Positions 25,031 to 32,761 are shown, counted from the first letter of the stretch. The stretch is DNA of 56,715 nt from Pseudomonas sp. CAN1 (GCF_030462585.1 NZ_JASMRU010000017.1:50077-106791); one strand, 5' to 3'. Notes: a model not told the origin generated them from the sequence alone. Made by a program: numbers and translations.

Positions 25031-25053
25031 GGCGGCCCTGGCGGTCGCCTTTT
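25031..25053 (+). terminator. Probable intrinsic terminator after the iron-dehydrogenase gene
   Basis: The stem GGCGGCC / GGTCGCC (one G-T pair) has a five-base loop and is followed by TTTT. It lies 15 bases after the dehydrogenase stop. Confidence 0.6.
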
Positions 25054-25126
25054 CCTGTTGCACCGAAGAAGAGTGCCGACACGCCGAGCCTTGCGCCGGC
25101 GCGAGCGAACAAGAAGGAAAACCACC

Positions 25127-26422
25127 ATGAACCGTGCCCAAACTCTGTCTGGCTCAGTTTCCACCGTTACCCCCTTCCGAATGGCCCAGTGGCGCATGCT
25201 GCTGGCCGCGATGTTCTGCTACCTGTTCTTCTACACCGGTCGCCAGACCTTCGGCTTCGCCATCCCCGGCATCCAGGCCGAATTCGGCCTGAGCAAGGAA
25301 ACCCTCGGCTGGGCCTCCAGCGCCATGCTGTGGATGTACGCCATCGGCCAGGCCATCAACGGCAACCTCGCCGACAAGTTCGGCGGCCGGCGCATCATGA
25401 GCCTCGGCGCGGCGCTGTCCTGCGCGGCCAACTGGGTCACCAGCTTCGCCGGCGGCTTCGGCAGCCTGATCCTGCCGTGGGGCATCAACGGCTACTTCCA
25501 GGCCCTGGGCTGGGCGCCGGGCAGCCGCCTGCTGTCGAACTGGTGGAGCGCCGCCGAGCGCGGCAAGGTCTACGGCTTCTACGTGTTCGCCGCCGGCTGC
25601 GCGTCGGTGCTGTCCTACGTCACCTCGGTGATAGTGATCGACGTGATGCACCTGGAGTGGCGCTGGATCTTCCGCCTGCCGGTACTGCTGATGCTCGCCG
25701 GTGGCATCGTGTTCTACCTGGTGGCCCGCGAGCGCCCGCAGGACATGGGCTTCGAGCCACTGGCCGACACCGGCGTGGCCAACGCCGAGGACCGCGCCAG
25801 CGAAGCCGCCCACGGCGAGGAAGAAACCTCGACGCAGCGTTATCTCGCCGTACTGAAGAACCCGCGCCTGCTGGTGGCGGCGCTGTCGCTGGGCTTCCAG
25901 AACGCCGCGCGCTACGGGCTGATTGTCTGGGTGCCGGTGCACTTCCTCGGCGCCGACTGGCAGAAGGGCCAGAGCTTCATCGACCCGAAGTGGATCACCA
26001 TCGCCCTGCCGGTCGGCATGGCCGTGGGCGCGCTGAGCAACGGCTGGGTCTCCGACCGCCTGTTCGGCAGCAAGCGCTACCGCGCGATCATGCTCTACAT
26101 GGTACTGGGCGCCCTCACCAGCCTGTGGATGTGGAGCTTGCCAGCACACAGCGGCATCGGCCTGCTCGCGCTGTTCCTCTGCGGCTTCTTCGTCTACGGC
26201 CCGGCGTCGAGCTTCTGGGCGCTCTGCCCGGACCTGGTAGGCGCCCGTCGCGCCGGCACCGCCACCGGGATCATGAACTTCTCCTCCTACCTCTTTGCGG
26301 GTCTGGCCGAACCCCTGATCGGTCGCATGCTGGATACGACCGGCAATACTTCACTGATCTTCATCGTGGTCACCACGGCCTGCGTATGCAGCGCGGTGGT
26401 CGCCCTGTTCGTCCGCCGCTGA
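25127..26422 (+). CDS. MFS transporter of the organophosphate:phosphate antiporter type (probable phosphonate uptake)
   Basis: The 431-residue, twelve-helix protein resembles GlpT/UhpT antiporters. The segment G-I-N-G-Y-F-Q-A-L-G-W-A-P-G-S-R corresponds to the conserved N-G-W-F-Q-G-M-G-W region. Y-T-G-R-Q-T-F-G-F contains a substrate-binding arginine position, and A-D-K-F-G-G-R-R is the MFS loop. Similar secondary transporters (AepP) carry 2-aminoethylphosphonate in Pseudomonas. It provides a second uptake route besides the ABC system. ATG 25127 follows AAGGAAAACCACC. A long open frame in another phase running on into the next gene is not coding. Confidence 0.87.
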   Translation: MNRAQTLSGSVSTVTPFRMAQWRMLLAAMFCYLFFYTGRQTFGFAIPGIQAEFGLSKETLGWASSAMLWMYAIGQAINGNLADKFGGRRIMSLGAALSCAANWVTSFAGGFGSLILPWGINGYFQALGWAPGSRLLSNWWSAAERGKVYGFYVFAAGCASVLSYVTSVIVIDVMHLEWRWIFRLPVLLMLAGGIVFYLVARERPQDMGFEPLADTGVANAEDRASEAAHGEEETSTQRYLAVLKNPRLLVAALSLGFQNAARYGLIVWVPVHFLGADWQKGQSFIDPKWITIALPVGMAVGALSNGWVSDRLFGSKRYRAIMLYMVLGALTSLWMWSLPAHSGIGLLALFLCGFFVYGPASSFWALCPDLVGARRAGTATGIMNFSSYLFAGLAEPLIGRMLDTTGNTSLIFIVVTTACVCSAVVALFVRR

Positions 26423-26478
26423 GGGCACGGCCATGCGGCAAGCCCTCGTGCCAGACGCCTCCCATAAAAAGAGAAGCC

Positions 26479-27339
26479 ATGTACCAGTACCACAAGTGGT
26501 TGCGCTCCTTTCACGCCGTGGCCCGCACCGGCAGCTTCACCCAGGCCGCGGCGCTGCTGAGCGTCGGCCAGCCGACCATCAGCGAGCAGGTCAGCGGCCT
26601 GGAGAAGCGCTTCTCGGTCGAGCTGTTCCACCGGCGCGGCCGCTTCATCGAGCTGAGCCCGGCCGGGGAGCAGCTCTACGCCATCACCCAGGGCCTGTTC
26701 GGCCAGGAGGACGAAGCCTTGCAACTGCTGCAGAGCTTCCAGCAGCGCAAGCAGGGCATGTTGCGCATCGGCGCGGTGTCGCCGCCGATTGCCATGAGCC
26801 TGACCTACTCGCTGATGCAGCGTTACCCGCACATCGATCTGGAGACCTCGTTCACCAGCGAGGCCGGCACCCTGGAGCGGCTGTACAACTTCGACATCGA
26901 CGTGGCGATCCTTGCCCTCTCCGAGTTCGACCAACGCCTGAGCACGCAGCTCTACCGCACTTGCCCGATCCTCGCGGTGGTGCGCGACGACCACCCCTGG
27001 GCGCAGCAGGAATCGGTCAGCGTGCAGGAGATCGCCAAAGAGCGCGTAGTGCTACGCGAGCCGGCCTCGCGTACTCGCCAACTGGTCGAGGAAGGCTGCC
27101 GCCGGCACGGCGTGGAGCTGGACTGCGCGATGCAGCTGAACAGCCGCGAGGCCATCGTCCACGCGGTGGTGCACGGCATCGGCGTGGGCTTCGTCTCCTC
27201 GGTGGAATACGCCGACCGACCGGGCACGCGCTCCATCGCCTTCGCCGAGGATCCGTTCCACATCAGCTACTTCCTGTGCTGCCTGGGCATTCGCCGCAAG
27301 CGGCCGATCATCGCCGAGTTGTTCGACTCCACGGCCTGA
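26479..27339 (+). CDS. LysR-family regulator, second in the phosphonate island
   Basis: The 286-residue LysR protein has its HTH R-T-G-S-F-T-Q-A-A-A-L-L-S-V-G-Q-P-T (residues 16-33), followed by F-H-R-R-G-R-F-I-E-L-S. The effector domain includes Y-N-F-D-I-D-V-A-I-L. It resembles the first LysR of the island (20257-21114) in motif and length, suggesting either duplication or two co-acting sensors. It lies between the antiporter and phnX genes, all on the plus strand. AGAGAAG precedes the ATG. Confidence 0.88.
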   Translation: MYQYHKWLRSFHAVARTGSFTQAAALLSVGQPTISEQVSGLEKRFSVELFHRRGRFIELSPAGEQLYAITQGLFGQEDEALQLLQSFQQRKQGMLRIGAVSPPIAMSLTYSLMQRYPHIDLETSFTSEAGTLERLYNFDIDVAILALSEFDQRLSTQLYRTCPILAVVRDDHPWAQQESVSVQEIAKERVVLREPASRTRQLVEEGCRRHGVELDCAMQLNSREAIVHAVVHGIGVGFVSSVEYADRPGTRSIAFAEDPFHISYFLCCLGIRRKRPIIAELFDSTA

Positions 27340-27441
27340 TCCTCACCCCTAACAACCCCTGACACCGCGAGCCTGCCACCACGCCGGGCGGGCCGCGCTC
27401 ATCTTCGATTCCACAAATAATCCCCTTACAGGAGCACCACC

Positions 27442-28269
27442 ATGCACTACCAGCAACCCAAGCAACTGCAAGCCGCCATCCTCGACTGGGCCGGCACCGT
27501 GGTCGACTTCGGCTCCTTCGCGCCGACGCAGATCTTCGTCGAGGCCTTCGCCGAGTTCGGCGTGCAAGTCAGCCTGGAAGAAGCCCGCGGCCCGATGGGC
27601 ATGGGCAAGTGGGACCACATCCGCACCCTGTGCGACCTCCCCGCCATCGGCGAACGCTACCGCGCCGCCTTCGGCCACCTGCCTACCGACGACGACGTCA
27701 CTGCCATCTACGAGCGCTTCATGCCGCTGCAGATCGAGAAGATCGCCGAGCATTCGGCGCTGATTCCCGGTGCACTGGAGGCCATCGCCACCCTGCGCAA
27801 GGGTGGCCTGAAGATCGGCTCCTGCTCCGGCTATCCGGCGGTGGTGATGGAGAAGGTCGTGGCACTGGCCAAGACCAACGGCTATGTCGCCGACCATGTG
27901 GTGGCGACCGATGAAGTGCCGAACGGCCGCCCGCACCCGGCACAAGCCCTCGCCAACGTTATCGCCCTGGGAATCAACGACGTCGCCGCCTGCGTGAAGG
28001 TCGACGACACCTGGCCGGGCATCCTCGAAGGCCGCAGCGCCGGCATGTGGACCGTGGCGCTGACCTGCTCGGGCAACGCCCTCGGCCTGACCTATGAACA
28101 GTACCAGGCACTGCCGGCCGCGAAGCTGGACCAGGAACGCCGCCGCATCGGCCAGATGCTCGAAGGCTCCCGCCCGCACTACCTGATCGACACCATCGCC
28201 GAACTGCCGGCAGTGATCGCCGATATCAATGCGCGCCTCGCGCGCGGAGAAATGCCCCAGGCCAGCTGA
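27442..28269 (+). CDS. phnX: Phosphonoacetaldehyde hydrolase (phosphonatase)
   Basis: The 275-residue HAD-superfamily enzyme has the nucleophile Asp15 in I-L-D-W-A-G-T-V. The Schiff-base lysine of PhnX is Lys56 in M-G-M-G-K-W-D-H. Motif II is in G-S-C-S-G-Y-P, and the metal-binding acid is in V-K-V-D-D-T. It cleaves the C-P bond of phosphonoacetaldehyde to acetaldehyde and phosphate. An AGGAG site precedes the ATG. PhnW, the transaminase that normally supplies its substrate from 2-aminoethylphosphonate, is not in the window. All catalytic residues are present. Confidence 0.95.
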   Translation: MHYQQPKQLQAAILDWAGTVVDFGSFAPTQIFVEAFAEFGVQVSLEEARGPMGMGKWDHIRTLCDLPAIGERYRAAFGHLPTDDDVTAIYERFMPLQIEKIAEHSALIPGALEAIATLRKGGLKIGSCSGYPAVVMEKVVALAKTNGYVADHVVATDEVPNGRPHPAQALANVIALGINDVAACVKVDDTWPGILEGRSAGMWTVALTCSGNALGLTYEQYQALPAAKLDQERRRIGQMLEGSRPHYLIDTIAELPAVIADINARLARGEMPQAS

Positions 28270-28291
28270 TCAATCACCAACTGACCTCGAC

Positions 28292-28375
28292 GTAGGATGG
28301 CGTGGAGCGCAGCGATACCCATCACACCCGTGCACCATCGCCAGCATGGGTATCGCTCCGCTCCACCCATCCTAC
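28292..28375. repeat. 84-base palindromic element 'gtaggatggcgtggagcg'
   Basis: Ends are gtaggatgg and ccatcctac. An inner complementary pair, agcgatacccat / atgggtatcgct, forms a long imperfect hairpin. A broken left half recurs at 28430-28450. Confidence 0.8.
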
Positions 28376-28453
28376 AGGGCGCTTCCCGGTCATCATCGGC
28401 GCGCTGATCAACAACCGGCCGCCCCCGACGCAGGATGGCGTGGAGCGCAGTCC

Positions 28454-28529
28454 GTAGGGCGCATAACGCGCCAGCGTTATCCGCCGCCGTCGCATCGGCG
28501 GATAACCCGTTCCGGGTTATGCGCCCTAC
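28454..28529. repeat. REP-like palindromic element, 'gtagggcgcataac' class, copy 2
   Basis: This copy is nearly the reverse complement of the element at 4963-5039. It directly follows, with a three-base junction, the truncated copy of the 84-base element, as if it had inserted into it. Confidence 0.82.
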
Positions 28530-28548
28530 GTAACTGGTGGGACTCCCT

Positions 28549-28648
28549 GTAGGAGCGGAGCTTCTCCGCGAAATCCCGGCGCAGCCGGGACAGCCAGCGC
28601 AAGGAGCACCGGCCTGGCGGCCGGATCGCGGACAAGGTCCGCTCCTAC
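28549..28648. repeat. REP doublet, 'gtaggagcgg...ccgctcctac' class
   Basis: A 100-base element begins gtaggagcggagcttctccg and ends ggacaaggtccgctcctac. Both ends are imperfect hairpins in opposite orientation. Confidence 0.8.
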
Positions 28649-28670
28649 CTGGAAAATCCTGTGCCGACCT

Positions 28671-28806
28671 CAGCCCTCTCCCTCGCCCTGGCTGCGCGCC
28701 CCGCTCCGAAGGGAGAGGGAGCCGCCCGGTATGGCCGGGAGGCACGGAGTTCCGCCTGATGCCGTACAGTCCCCTCTCCCTTCAGGGAGAGGGTTAGGGA
28801 GAGGGA
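28671..28806. repeat. 'ccctctccct / gggagaggg' inverted repeat, copy 1
   Basis: Two hairpin-forming units (cagccctctccct...agggagaggg and ccctctccct-tc-agggagaggg) lie 60 bases apart. The same class recurs at 54539-54682. Confidence 0.7.
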
Positions 28807-28947
28807 ACCCCCCGGCAAGGATTTTCAGAAGAAGACAGTTGCTCCTACAGGGACGTGCCTCGCGCGATGCGATGGTGCCGACTGAAGCTGCAGCCCCCTC
28901 TCCCGCTTGAGGAGCGGCGCGTGCAGCCAGGGTCAGGGGCACCGGCT

Positions 28948-29238
28948 CTAATGCCGCGAATACGGCGGATATTTATCCCCTGGCACACGCCGCTGGCCCT
29001 GCGGATCGGGGCCATCCGTGGGGATGTGTGGCGGATGCGGCGGGTCGATCTGCGGGTCGGCGAGATCCGGGGAGTCCGGATCGAAACCCAGCTCCGGGTC
29101 GATCTGCCGCGAACCACCCAGCGGCCCCTGGCGCTGCGGGTAGCCGGGCAACCCGCGCTTGTCACCGGGGCCGGAGCGATTCGGCCAGCGCTCCGGCGCG
29201 ATGGTCGGGCGCTGTCTGATTTCACCGTGGCCTTTCAT
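28948..29238 (-). CDS. Small Pro/Asp-rich protein of unknown function
   Basis: The 96-residue product begins M-K-G-H-G-E-I-R-Q-R-P-T-I. It has a low-complexity acidic-proline centre (D-P-E-L-G-F-D-P-D-S-P-D-L, then D-P-Q-I-D-P-P-H-P-P) and a basic end. It has no membrane segment or signal. A perfect GGAGG five bases before the ATG at 29238 supports translation, and the composition differs from surrounding non-coding repeat DNA. It is probably an intrinsically disordered protein. No function can be given, and some risk remains that it is not expressed. Confidence 0.55.
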   Translation of the reverse strand: MKGHGEIRQRPTIAPERWPNRSGPGDKRGLPGYPQRQGPLGGSRQIDPELGFDPDSPDLADPQIDPPHPPHIPTDGPDPQGQRRVPGDKYPPYSRH

Positions 29239-29690
29239 GCTCACCTCCAGCGGTTTTATCCATGACCTGGCGGTGGACGCACAACCACCGTGAAGGTTTC
29301 AGTCGATCGCCAGACGGTGCTGCCCTCCCGCCGATGCCAGCCAACATCAGCCAACGCGGCACATGGATGCGGCGCGTCTGATCTTCAGCTTCAACTTTTC
29401 CCAATCCTGACGCCTGACGTTTCCTTCAGCCCCAATCACCGGCTACCCCGAATACAAGGAAGAACCTCGGCGGAAAGATGGAGCGACCTTTCTGATTTCC
29501 GTCAGACAAGCCGCGAACTTGAGCATTCCCACGTAAGAATCAGTAGTTGCCGACTGACCTGGGCGAACCACGACTGCCAGCATCCCCTCCCTGCACAGCC
29601 GGAATCTGCCGGCCTCCCCGAGTCCGGGCCACGAGCCCGCCGCCATCGAGCCCGGCTCGACGCGCCGGGGAGCGAGCAAGGAGATCTTTC
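29239..29690. other. 450-base spacer upstream of a LysR gene
   Basis: No supportable gene was found. The segment separates the small minus-strand gene from the LysR gene. It contains the LysR promoter region and a 'gagcattcccac' motif near 29522-29533 related to the repeats near 30706 and 31823. Confidence 0.5.
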
Positions 29691-30611
29691 ATGCTGGACC
29701 TCAACGACCTGTACTACTTCTCCACCCTCGCCGAGCGCGGCAGCGTGACCGGCGCTGCTCAATCCCTGGGTATCCCCAAGGGCACTCTCAGCCGTCGCCT
29801 CAAGGCCCTGGAAACCCAACTGAACCTGCGCCTGATCGACCGCACCACACGACGCTTCGCCCTCACCGAGGCCGGCCGCAGCCTGGTCGGCTATGCACAG
29901 AGCGTCGTCGAGCAGGCCACCAATGCCGAATCCCACCTGCGCAGCCTCGGCGAACGGCCCTGCGGCGTAGTGCGCATGACCTGCCCGCAAGGCGTGCTGC
30001 GCATACTGCTGACCTCCCTGCTGCCCGAGTTCCTGGCGCGATTCCCGCAGGTCAGCGTCGAGGTGGTCGCCAGCGGGCGTCATAGCGAACTGATCGCCGA
30101 GGGGTTCGATATCGGCCTGCGCTCCCACGAACACGAGCTGGAAGACTCGTCGCTGGTCGCCCGGCGCCTGGCCACCCTGCCCATCGTCCTGGTAGCTCGG
30201 CCCGGCTATATCGACGCCACGACGGTGCTCGGGCCCGCTGAAATCCAGGGGCTGGACGGCCTGTGCCTGCAAACCCATGACGGGCCGTCCGTCTGGACGC
30301 TGCACAGCCAGAGCGGCGAGCGCACGACTCTGCAGCTGAACCCACGGCTCACCTCGGATGACTCCGCTCTGCTCAAGGAGGCCGCCATTGCCGGCCAGGG
30401 CGTCGCGGTGCTGCCACTCTTCACCTGCCTCGCGGAACTGGAGCTGGGGCAGCTGGAGCGCGTGCTGCCCGACTGGCACCTGGCACGCCGCTCGCTCAGC
30501 CTGATATTGCCCTCCTCGCGCGGCCTGATGCCCGCCGTCCGCGCGCTCGCCGACTTCCTTATCGAGCGCATCCCCAGCGCCATCCACTGTGCCCCCGGCT
30601 CGACCCACTGA
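29691..30611 (+). CDS. LysR-family transcriptional regulator
   Basis: The 306-residue regulator has an HTH in A-E-R-G-S-V-T-G-A-A-Q-S-L-G-I-P-K-G-T and the downstream helix R-T-T-R-R-F-A-L-T-E-A-G. Its effector domain contains C-P-Q-G-V-L-R and D-I-G-L-R-S-H. The motif style resembles the DsdC/CrgA group. It lies upstream of an amidohydrolase and an exported isochorismatase-like gene in the same direction. Those two share an 18-base upstream motif (16 of 18 identical), so a common regulator is likely and this LysR is the obvious candidate. AAGGAG precedes the ATG. Confidence 0.88.
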   Translation: MLDLNDLYYFSTLAERGSVTGAAQSLGIPKGTLSRRLKALETQLNLRLIDRTTRRFALTEAGRSLVGYAQSVVEQATNAESHLRSLGERPCGVVRMTCPQGVLRILLTSLLPEFLARFPQVSVEVVASGRHSELIAEGFDIGLRSHEHELEDSSLVARRLATLPIVLVARPGYIDATTVLGPAEIQGLDGLCLQTHDGPSVWTLHSQSGERTTLQLNPRLTSDDSALLKEAAIAGQGVAVLPLFTCLAELELGQLERVLPDWHLARRSLSLILPSSRGLMPAVRALADFLIERIPSAIHCAPGSTH

Positions 30612-30691
30612 GCCTGCGCTGATCCTCCCAGTGGCCTCGGCGCTCGCCAAAGCCACTCGCGCACTCGGATAAAAGCGAAGCCCCGGCGCAG

Positions 30692-30713
30692 AGAGTTTCG
30701 TTCGCGAAACTCT
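30692..30713. promoter_or_regulatory. Perfect 9-bp hairpin upstream of the amidohydrolase
   Basis: AGAGTTTCG-ttcg-CGAAACTCT overlaps the left end of the shared GAAAC...GCATTCCACA motif (30706-30723). It may be a LysR operator, or a terminator-like hairpin for the LysR transcript without a T-run. Confidence 0.45.
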
Positions 30714-30723
30714 GCATTCCACA
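30706..30723 (+). promoter_or_regulatory. Shared motif GAAACnnTGCATTCCACA, copy 1
   Basis: This 18-base motif lies 67 bases upstream of the amidohydrolase start and matches 31823-31840 at 16 positions. It may be a binding site for a common regulator. Confidence 0.45.
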
Positions 30724-30789
30724 GCCTCCTCTTCTCCGCCCCGCCCGGCCCCAGCACAGTCAGCGCTCCCGTTTCAGGAGCAGCACCCG

Positions 30790-31770
30790 ATGACCACTCC
30801 CCTGCAGGGCGACAAGGCCCGTCCACGCATCGACGTCCATGCACACCTCTGGTACGACGACTACCTCGACCTGGTGGAGCAATACGGCAACGTCGCCGCC
30901 GTGAAGACCAACCGCGCCTCCGGCGCAGGCCCGGCCCCGGAGCAGCTCGCCAGGCGTTTCGCGCAGATGGACGAGGCCGGCATCGACCTGCAGGTATTGT
31001 CCGTCACCCCGTCGGCGCCCCACTTCGCCCACCGCGAGAAGGCCATCGAAGCCGCGCGCCTGGCCAATGACCATTACGCCCGCCTCGTGGCCGAGTATCC
31101 GCAGCGCTTCCGCGCCTTCGCCGCCGTGCCCCTGCCGCATATCCAGGACGCCATCGCCGAAACCACCCGCGCCCTGGACGAGCTGGGCCTGTGCGGCGTC
31201 GCCATCACCACCAGCATTCTCGGCATGGGCCTGGACGACCCGCGGCTGGAACCCTTCTACGCCGAACTCGACCGTCGCGGCACGCTGCTCTACGTGCACT
31301 CTGCCGGGGTCTGCTGCGGCTCCGAGCTGATCAGCGGCAGCCGCATGGCCTGGAGCGTCGGCGCGCCCATCGAGGACACCGTGGCGCTGGTCCAGCTGAT
31401 CCTCAAGGGCATCCCTAGCCGCTACCCGAACATCCGCATCATTGCCTCACACCTGGGCGGCGCCCTGCCGATGTTCCTGCCCCGGCTGGACCACAAGTAC
31501 CAGGTGGAATCGCCCGACACCCCGGAACTGCCCAGCAAGGCCGCCCGGCGCCTGTGGTACGACACCGTCTCCCACGACAGCCCCACGGCGCTGCGCGCAG
31601 CCGCCGAAGCGCTGGGCGCCGACCGGCTGCTGCTGGGCTCCGACTACCCCTACCAGAGCGGCGACTACCTGAACCGCGCCGTGGCCTACATCCCCGAGAC
31701 CCTGCCAGCCGCGCAGGCCGAAGCGGTGCTCCACGACAACGCCGCACGGCTGCTGCGCATGAAGCCCTGA
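30790..31770 (+). CDS. Amidohydrolase, ACMSD-like decarboxylase family
   Basis: The 326-residue TIM-barrel metal enzyme opens D-V-H-A-H-L-W, the first metal-binding motif. Further ligands lie in L-Y-V-H-S-A-G and S-H-L-G-G-A-L-P, and the catalytic Asp in G-S-D-Y-P-Y. This arrangement is that of amidohydrolase family 2, which includes aminocarboxymuconate semialdehyde and salicylate/resorcylate decarboxylases. The substrate is likely an aromatic acid or ring-cleavage product, inferred only from family. It is flanked by a LysR and an isochorismatase-like gene. The start at 30790 follows AGGAGCAGC. Confidence 0.9.
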   Translation: MTTPLQGDKARPRIDVHAHLWYDDYLDLVEQYGNVAAVKTNRASGAGPAPEQLARRFAQMDEAGIDLQVLSVTPSAPHFAHREKAIEAARLANDHYARLVAEYPQRFRAFAAVPLPHIQDAIAETTRALDELGLCGVAITTSILGMGLDDPRLEPFYAELDRRGTLLYVHSAGVCCGSELISGSRMAWSVGAPIEDTVALVQLILKGIPSRYPNIRIIASHLGGALPMFLPRLDHKYQVESPDTPELPSKAARRLWYDTVSHDSPTALRAAAEALGADRLLLGSDYPYQSGDYLNRAVAYIPETLPAAQAEAVLHDNAARLLRMKP

Positions 31771-31822
31771 GCAAGCGCCGCCGGAGCCCGTCACAGACAG
31801 GTTCCGGCGGCGTTTCCGCGAT

Positions 31823-31840
31823 GAAACATTGCATTCCACA
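31823..31840 (+). promoter_or_regulatory. Shared motif GAAACnnTGCATTCCACA, copy 2
   Basis: This copy lies 64 bases upstream of the exported hydrolase start. Spacing to the start codon is nearly equal to that of the first copy, which supports a shared regulator. Confidence 0.45.
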
Positions 31841-31903
31841 AGCGTGGCTTCTCCCTCCCCGGACCCGACAGCAGACTGCGCTCTCAATTTCTGGAGCTAC
31901 CCC

Positions 31904-32656
31904 ATGATCCGCAAACTGATTCGCCCATGCGCCATCGCGCTGGCCGTCGCCGCACTGAACATCGGTGCAATCACTCCCGCCATCGCTGTCGAGGCCGCCA
32001 TGATTCCAGCTCAAGTTGCTGCCACCAAAATGCTCGACCGCAAGGACACCGTCCTGCTGCTGGTCGACCACCAGATGGGCCTGTTCACCGGCGTCCGCGA
32101 CATCCAGGTCGACGAACTCAAGCGCAACGTCGTGACCCTGGCCAAGGCGGCACAGGCACTCGACATCCCCATCGTGATCACCAACACCATGCCCGATGGC
32201 GCCTGGGGCCCGGCCATCCCGGAACTGCGCGCGGCGCTGCCGAACGCCAAGATCATCGTCCGCACGGAAATCAACGCCTGGGACAACAAGGAAGTCGCCG
32301 AGGCCGTCCGCAAGACCGGCCGCAAGCAGGTCCTGGTCGCCGGTGTCTCCACCGAAGTCTGCGCCGCCTTCCCGGCGCTCTCGGCCAAGGCCGAAGGCTT
32401 CGACACCCGCGTCGTGCTGGATGCCTCCGGCACCTTCAACGACACCAAGCGCACCGTCGCCCTGAGCCGCCTGGCCATGGCCGGCGTACCGATCACCGAC
32501 GTCGCCACCTCGGCGGTGGAACTGCTGCACAGCAACACTGACCCCAAGGCCGGTGAGGTCTACGGCATCCTCAACATTCCGTTCGCCACCCTGCTGTACC
32601 AGCTCGAAGGCGCCAAGGCCGAACAGGTCAAGGCCGAGCTGAGCAAGGCCAAGTAA
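31904..32656 (+). CDS. Exported isochorismatase-like cysteine hydrolase
   Basis: The 250-residue protein has an N-terminal signal peptide (M-I-R-K-L-I-R-P-C-A-I-A-L-A-V, with a likely cut near A-I-A-V-E). The isochorismatase fold follows, with catalytic Asp in L-L-V-D-H-Q-M-G, a Lys in the middle and Cys in V-S-T-E-V-C-A-A-F. The core is close to the YcaC-like cytoplasmic protein at 35104, but this one is apparently sent to the periplasm. Substrates in the family are amides or chorismate-type esters. It is followed by a strong terminator. Confidence 0.87.
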   Translation: MIRKLIRPCAIALAVAALNIGAITPAIAVEAAMIPAQVAATKMLDRKDTVLLLVDHQMGLFTGVRDIQVDELKRNVVTLAKAAQALDIPIVITNTMPDGAWGPAIPELRAALPNAKIIVRTEINAWDNKEVAEAVRKTGRKQVLVAGVSTEVCAAFPALSAKAEGFDTRVVLDASGTFNDTKRTVALSRLAMAGVPITDVATSAVELLHSNTDPKAGEVYGILNIPFATLLYQLEGAKAEQVKAELSKAK

Positions 32657-32687
32657 GACGGCAACCACCTCCTGCCGGACAGGAAAA

Positions 32688-32712
32688 GGGCGACCCACGG
32701 GTCGCCCTTTTT
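32688..32712 (+). terminator. Intrinsic terminator of the exported hydrolase gene
   Basis: The stem GGGCGACCC-ac-GGGTCGCCC is followed by TTTTT, 31 bases after the stop codon. It is a classic rho-independent terminator. Confidence 0.88.
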
Positions 32713-32734
32713 CTATTTCCCTGGCGGACAACTG

Positions 32735-32761
32735 AAAAGGCCACCCAAAAGGGTGGCCTTT
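32735..32761. terminator. Second, bidirectional intrinsic terminator
   Basis: AAAAGGCCACCC-aaaa-GGGTGGCCTTT has an A-run on one side and a T-run on the other. It can serve both the plus-strand gene upstream and the convergent pirin gene. Confidence 0.85.

Larger units (their letters stand above)
28270..28947. other. Intergenic repeat mosaic
   Basis: No supportable gene was found here. The segment consists of palindromic repeats in a row: an 84-base element, a broken copy of it, a REP doublet of the 'gtagggcgcataac' class, one of the 'gtaggagcgg' class, and a purine/pyrimidine-biased 'ccctctccct...gggagaggg' element. This is intergenic repeat accumulation downstream of phnX. Confidence 0.8.

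Noticed and set aside
25189-27339. A continuous frame running across the MFS gene into the second LysR gene, suggesting a fusion.
   Set aside because: Only the LysR part codes. The frame across the MFS gene is out of phase with the transporter and merely lacks stops; the LysR has its own start at 26479.
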